From Aminobacter niigataensis (GTDB lineage: Bacteria > Pseudomonadota > Alphaproteobacteria > Rhizobiales > Rhizobiaceae): a stretch of 64,000 nucleotides of DNA. Positions within the stretch are counted from its first letter, which is position 1; every line of letters begins with the position of its first letter. The stretch covers positions 270,332 to 334,331 of the forward strand of contig NZ_JACHOT010000006.1 in NCBI RefSeq assembly GCF_014200015.1, written 5' to 3'. The notes under the pieces were generated by a model that had not been told where the DNA came from, did no database searches, and was given only the letters and a program-made list of their open reading frames with translations. The position numbers and the translations under genes are program-made. Positions 60,844-64,000 of the stretch are shown here, piece by piece.

Positions 60844-60859
60844 CATACAGTACTGTATG
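60844..60859. promoter_or_regulatory. Perfect 16-bp palindrome CATACAGTACTGTATG (TetR operator candidate)
   Basis: It lies 54 bp before the flavoprotein start and 66 bp before the nucleoside hydrolase start. Size and full symmetry fit a TetR dimer site, and a TetR gene is second in the adjacent operon. Confidence 0.7.
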
Positions 60860-60924
60860 CATGACGCTCGAATTCTTGCAATGCCGCCGGAGGCTACCCG
60901 GCGATCGAACCGGGGGAAAGTGCC

Positions 60925-61866
60925 ATGTCGCCACGCAAGATCATCATCGACACCGACCCCGGCCAGGACGACGCCTTCGCCATCCTTTTCGCGCTCGGCT
61001 CGCCAGAGCTGGAGGTGGTGGCGCTGACCACCGTCGGCGGCAACGTGCCCCTGGCGCTGACCTCGCGCAACGCGCTGCAGATCGCAGAACTCGCCGGCCG
61101 TTCGGACGTGCCGGTCTATGCCGGCTGCTCGCGGCCGATGGTCAAGGCGCTCAAGACCGCCGAATATGTCCATGGCCCGACCGGCATCGACGGCTGCGTC
61201 CTGCCCGAACCAAGCCGGCCATTGCAGGACAAGCACGCCGTCAACTTCCTCGTCGACGCGCTGATGGCCGCTCCTGAAGGCGAGATCACCGTCTGCACGC
61301 TCGGGCCGATGACCAATCTCGGCATGGCCATGGTGATGGAGCCACGCATCATCCCGCGCATCCGCGAAGTCGTGCTGATGGGCGGCGGCTTCTTCGAGGG
61401 CGGCAACGCGACGCCGGCCGCCGAATTCAACATCTGGGTCGACCCGCACGCAGCCGCCGTCGTGTTCGATTCCGGCGTGCCGGTTACCATGGCCGGCATC
61501 GACTGCACCTACACCGCCCAGATGACGCCGGAATGGCTGCAGCAGTTGCGCGCGCTCGGCACGCGCTCGGCCATCGAGGCCGCCAACATGGCCGACTTCT
61601 ATCGCCAGTACGGCTCGCACAAGTTCGCCACTGAAGCCCGCCCGATCCACGATGCCTGCGTGACCGGCTATCTGCTGGCGCCGCATCTCTACGAGCAGAA
61701 GCAGTGCAACGTCACCATCGAGCTGATGTCGCCGGAGACCATCGGCATGACCGTGGTCGACTGGTGGCACGTCACCGGCCGGCGCAAGAACTGTAACGTG
61801 CTGCGCCGCATCGACGCCGACGGCTTCTTTGCGCTGATGCTGGAGCGCTTCGGCAACCTTCCCTGA
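60925..61866 (+). CDS. Inosine/uridine-preferring-type nucleoside hydrolase
   Basis: A 313-aa enzyme hydrolysing the N-glycosidic bond of nucleosides. The calcium-binding signature IIIDTDPGQDDAFAILFALG is at the N terminus, with further metal/substrate residues in VLMGGGFFEGGNATPAAEFN and the IHDACVTGYLL aspartate. First gene of an operon with tetR and an aminotransferase. Nucleoside specificity cannot be read by eye, and pairing with an amine oxidase and aminotransferase is unusual for simple salvage. Confidence 0.92.
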   Translation: MSPRKIIIDTDPGQDDAFAILFALGSPELEVVALTTVGGNVPLALTSRNALQIAELAGRSDVPVYAGCSRPMVKALKTAEYVHGPTGIDGCVLPEPSRPLQDKHAVNFLVDALMAAPEGEITVCTLGPMTNLGMAMVMEPRIIPRIREVVLMGGGFFEGGNATPAAEFNIWVDPHAAAVVFDSGVPVTMAGIDCTYTAQMTPEWLQQLRALGTRSAIEAANMADFYRQYGSHKFATEARPIHDACVTGYLLAPHLYEQKQCNVTIELMSPETIGMTVVDWWHVTGRRKNCNVLRRIDADGFFALMLERFGNLP

Positions 61867-61880
61867 GCAGGCGATGAGCC

Positions 61881-62477
61881 ATGAAAAGCAGCGCAATCTC
61901 TGAACGACCGGCCAAGCCTGCGGCGCGGAAAACGCTGTCGCGCGAGGCGTGGATCGCCGCAGCGATCGCCACGCTTGAGAAGAAGGGCATCGCCAACGTC
62001 AAGATCGACCACCTGTCCAGGCAATTGAAGGTCACGCGCGGCAGCTTCTACTTCCACTTCAAGAACCTGAAGGACCTGCTCGACAGCCTTCTCGAGCAAT
62101 GGCGGCAACGCAATTGCAAGCCGTTCGAGGCGCTGATCGACCAGGAGGTCATCGACGGCCCTGCCTATTTCGACGCTGTGACCGGGGTGTGGATCAGCGA
62201 GGATCCGTTCAGCCCGCGCCTCGACCTCGCCATCCGCGACTGGGCACGCAGTTCGGCCGTGATTGCCCGCAAGGTGCAGGCCCAGGACGATTTTCGCATG
62301 GCGCTGCTCGTCCGCGCGTTTGCGGCCATGGGTTACGACGATGACGAAAGCCTGATCCGCGCCCGCATCACCTACTTCCAGCAGATCGGCTACTACGCCA
62401 CCCACTTCAAGGAACCGCCAGCAGACCGCAGGCGCTTCCGCTCTCTCTACACCAAGATCCTGATCGGCTCCGAATGA
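61881..62477 (+). CDS. TetR-family regulator
   Basis: A 198-aa protein with the N-terminal TetR HTH (IDHLSRQLKVTRGSFYFHFK, about residues 42-61) and a helical ligand domain. It lies 14 nt after the nucleoside hydrolase gene and 31 nt before the aminotransferase. The 16-bp palindrome in the divergent region upstream is its likely site. Ligand unknown. Confidence 0.9.
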   Translation: MKSSAISERPAKPAARKTLSREAWIAAAIATLEKKGIANVKIDHLSRQLKVTRGSFYFHFKNLKDLLDSLLEQWRQRNCKPFEALIDQEVIDGPAYFDAVTGVWISEDPFSPRLDLAIRDWARSSAVIARKVQAQDDFRMALLVRAFAAMGYDDDESLIRARITYFQQIGYYATHFKEPPADRRRFRSLYTKILIGSE

Positions 62478-62508
62478 CGGAGCCATCGGCATGAACCGAG
62501 GAAACGAA

Positions 62509-63627
62509 ATGTCCCTGCCTGTGCCCTATCTGTCCGCGCGGACCCTGACCGTCGTCAAGAAGATCGACACGTCGGGTGCGTCGCGCGTCGTCAATCTCGG
62601 GCTCAACGAAAGCTGGCTCGGTGCTGCGCCGGGTGTGGTCGACGCCATCCGCGAGGCAGCACCCCAGGTCTACCGCTATGCCGATCCGGGCTGCGGCACC
62701 ATGCGCGCGGCCATCGGCAAGCAGTTCAACCTCGATCCGGCCCGCATCGTCTGCGGCAACGGCTCGGAAGAGCTGCTCGACGCCGTCGGCCGCGTCTATG
62801 CCCGTGCCGGCGACGAGATCCTGTTCCCGGCCTATTCGTTCCTGCAGTTCGCCATCGTCGCCTATCGCCTCGGCGCCAAGGCGCTCGAAGCGCCGCTCGG
62901 ACCTGACTTTTCGGTCGACGTCGATGCGCTCCTGGCCGCCGTCACGCCGGCGACCCGCGTCATCTTCCTCGCCAACCCCAACAACCCGACCGGCTCGGTG
63001 GTCCCCATGGACGAAGTGGCACGCCTGGCGCGCGAACTGCCGTCGCATGTCGTGCTGGTGCTCGATGCGGCCTACGCCGAATATGTCGATCCGGCCGAGG
63101 CCGTCGCAACCTTCGAGATCGCCGACCGCCACCCGAACGTCATCGTCACCCGCACCTTCTCCAAGGCCTACGGACTGGCGTCCGCCCGCGCCGGCTGGGC
63201 CTATGCCTATCCGGAGGTCGTCGCCGCACTGAACAACGTGCGCGGCATCGGCAACGTCAACGGCCTGGCCCAGGTGGCGGCGACGGTTGCCGTCGGCGAA
63301 CAGGATTTCATCCAGCATGTCCGCGCCCGCACCGCCGAGGAACGCGACTATCTCGAAAGGGAGCTGCGCACGCTCGGTTTCGAGATCTCGCCAAGTGCTG
63401 CGAACTTCGCTTTCGTCCGCTTGCCCGGCGCGGCAGCGGGCTGGGCGCAGGCGACTGTGGCACGGCTGGCGAAGCAGGGCTTCATCATCCGCTCCAACGA
63501 GGATTACGGCCTGCCGGAATGGCTGCGCATCTCGATTGCCGACCGCGCCGATCTCGATGAAATGCTCGGCCTGCTCCGCGTCGAGGTCCGCGCCGCAAAC
63601 GGCGAGCGCCTGGCCGCCGGGGCATAA
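62509..63627 (+). CDS. HisC-like PLP aminotransferase
   Basis: A 372-aa class-I/II aminotransferase related to histidinol-phosphate aminotransferase. NLGLNESWLGAAPGVVDAIR and the IFLANPNNPTGSVVPMDE motif are typical, and the PLP lysine is in RTFSKAYGLASARAGWAY. GAGG seven bases before 62509 favours this ATG over one six codons earlier. It is placed with a nucleoside hydrolase and a flavin oxidase, not with his genes, so a catabolic or biosynthetic role on another amine is likelier than histidine synthesis. Substrate unknown. Confidence 0.88.
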   Translation: MSLPVPYLSARTLTVVKKIDTSGASRVVNLGLNESWLGAAPGVVDAIREAAPQVYRYADPGCGTMRAAIGKQFNLDPARIVCGNGSEELLDAVGRVYARAGDEILFPAYSFLQFAIVAYRLGAKALEAPLGPDFSVDVDALLAAVTPATRVIFLANPNNPTGSVVPMDEVARLARELPSHVVLVLDAAYAEYVDPAEAVATFEIADRHPNVIVTRTFSKAYGLASARAGWAYAYPEVVAALNNVRGIGNVNGLAQVAATVAVGEQDFIQHVRARTAEERDYLERELRTLGFEISPSAANFAFVRLPGAAAGWAQATVARLAKQGFIIRSNEDYGLPEWLRISIADRADLDEMLGLLRVEVRAANGERLAAGA

Positions 63628-63632
63628 GCACG

Positions 63633-63663
63633 AAAAAGCCCGGCTTCTGGGCCGGGCTTTTTT
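63633..63663. terminator. Bidirectional terminator between the aminotransferase and pntB
   Basis: AAAGCCCGGC and GCCGGGCTTT pair around a 6-nt loop, with A-runs before and T-runs after, so it works on both strands between two convergent genes. Confidence 0.92.
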
Positions 63664-63697
63664 CGTCATTATTGTCGGTTGTGGCTGCTGAGCTGGC

Positions 63698-64000
63698 TCA
63701 GTGGTCCATGGCCTTGACGATTTCTTCGGTCATCTTCTTGGCGTCGCCGAGCAGCATCATGGTGCCGTCCTTGTAGAACAGCGTGTTGTCGATGCCGGCG
63801 TAGCCGGAGCCGAGGCTGCGCTTGACGAACAGGCAGGTGCGCGCCTTGTCGACGTCGAGGATCGGCATGCCGTAGATCGGGCTGTTCTTGTCATCGCGTG
63901 CCGACGGGTTGGTGACGTCGTTGGCGCCGATGACATAGGCGACGTCGGCCTGGGCGAACTCTGAGTTGATGTCTTCGAGCTCGAAGACCTCGTCGTAAGG
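63698..64000 (-). CDS. pntB: NAD(P) transhydrogenase subunit beta, C-terminal fragment
   Basis: Only the last 100 residues are in the window; the gene continues past its right edge. Read on the minus strand they include [40 protein letters not shown] and the C-terminal [13 protein letters not shown]. This is the NADP-binding domain III of the proton-pumping transhydrogenase, which makes NADPH from NADH. The GANDVTNP loop contacts NADP(H). Confidence 0.95.
   Translation of the reverse strand, partial: PYDEVFELEDINSEFAQADVAYVIGANDVTNPSARDDKNSPIYGMPILDVDKARTCLFVKRSLGSGYAGIDNTLFYKDGTMMLLGDAKKMTEEIVKAMDH

Noticed and set aside
1..64000. tRNA, rRNA, CRISPR, insertion sequence, integrase or known riboswitch
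   Set aside because: No regularly spaced repeats, transposase motifs, tRNA-like ends or recognised riboswitch cores were seen by eye; small RNAs cannot be excluded without a covariance search.

Overview
The window reads as chromosome of a high-GC alphaproteobacterium of the order Hyphomicrobiales, most like Aminobacter or Mesorhizobium. This is inferred from gene content: an N-methylglutamate methylamine pathway, a serine cycle, a rhizobial-type aminoethylphosphonate cluster and tyrosine catabolism. No tRNA, rRNA, CRISPR array, insertion sequence or phage gene was recognised. The first gene (FAD/GcvT oxidoreductase) and the last (pntB) are cut by the window edges.

0-7 kb: a demethylating flavoprotein fragment, a glutathione transferase plus SMR exporter pair opposite a LysR regulator, an ABC-F ATPase, a YCII protein and a DUF4239 membrane protein. 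7-19 kb: 2-aminoethylphosphonate (AEP) use, with a LysR regulator, a YjbB-like Na/phosphate carrier, phnW-phnA-phnY (AEP to phosphonoacetaldehyde to phosphonoacetate to acetate plus phosphate), a DMT transporter and a PhnSTU ABC importer. A GATTTTAC(A/T)TAT-like element recurs before three of these units. 19-24.5 kb: homogentisate catabolism (hmgA-fahA-maiA, hpd) with MarR and Lrp regulators and clear operators. 24.5-31 kb: poorly known genes, including an APC permease with three tiny membrane proteins (one of 55 aa) and a DUF4956 / VTC-type polyphosphate polymerase / phytase-like esterase trio. 31.5-34.5 kb: a secreted S8 protease with an Asp/Ser linker, opposite an ECF sigma and anti-sigma pair.

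34.5-58 kb is a methylotrophy island, nearly all on the minus strand. It holds a LuxR-type regulator with a degenerate receiver, ppc-glyA, mgdD-C-B-A, gmaS, mgsC-B-A, an XRE-cupin regulator, glycerate kinase-hprA, and mtkB-mtkA-mcl-sgaA. Methylamine is joined to glutamate (GmaS), moved to N-methylglutamate (MgsABC) and oxidised (MgdABCD), giving methylene-tetrahydrofolate. GlyA feeds this into the serine cycle (SgaA, HprA, glycerate kinase, Ppc, MtkAB, Mcl). A divergent 126-aa protein of unknown function sits between the ppc-glyA and mgd units.

58-64 kb: an S41 protease, a flavin amine oxidase opposite a nucleoside hydrolase-TetR-aminotransferase operon with a perfect 16-bp palindrome between them, and the end of pntB.

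The most unusual items are the pseudo-receiver regulator, the APC permease with its small partners, the unknown protein at 39.66 kb, the VTC/DUF4956/phytase trio, and the repeated candidate operators. All functional assignments rest on remembered family motifs and gene context; no database search was possible.
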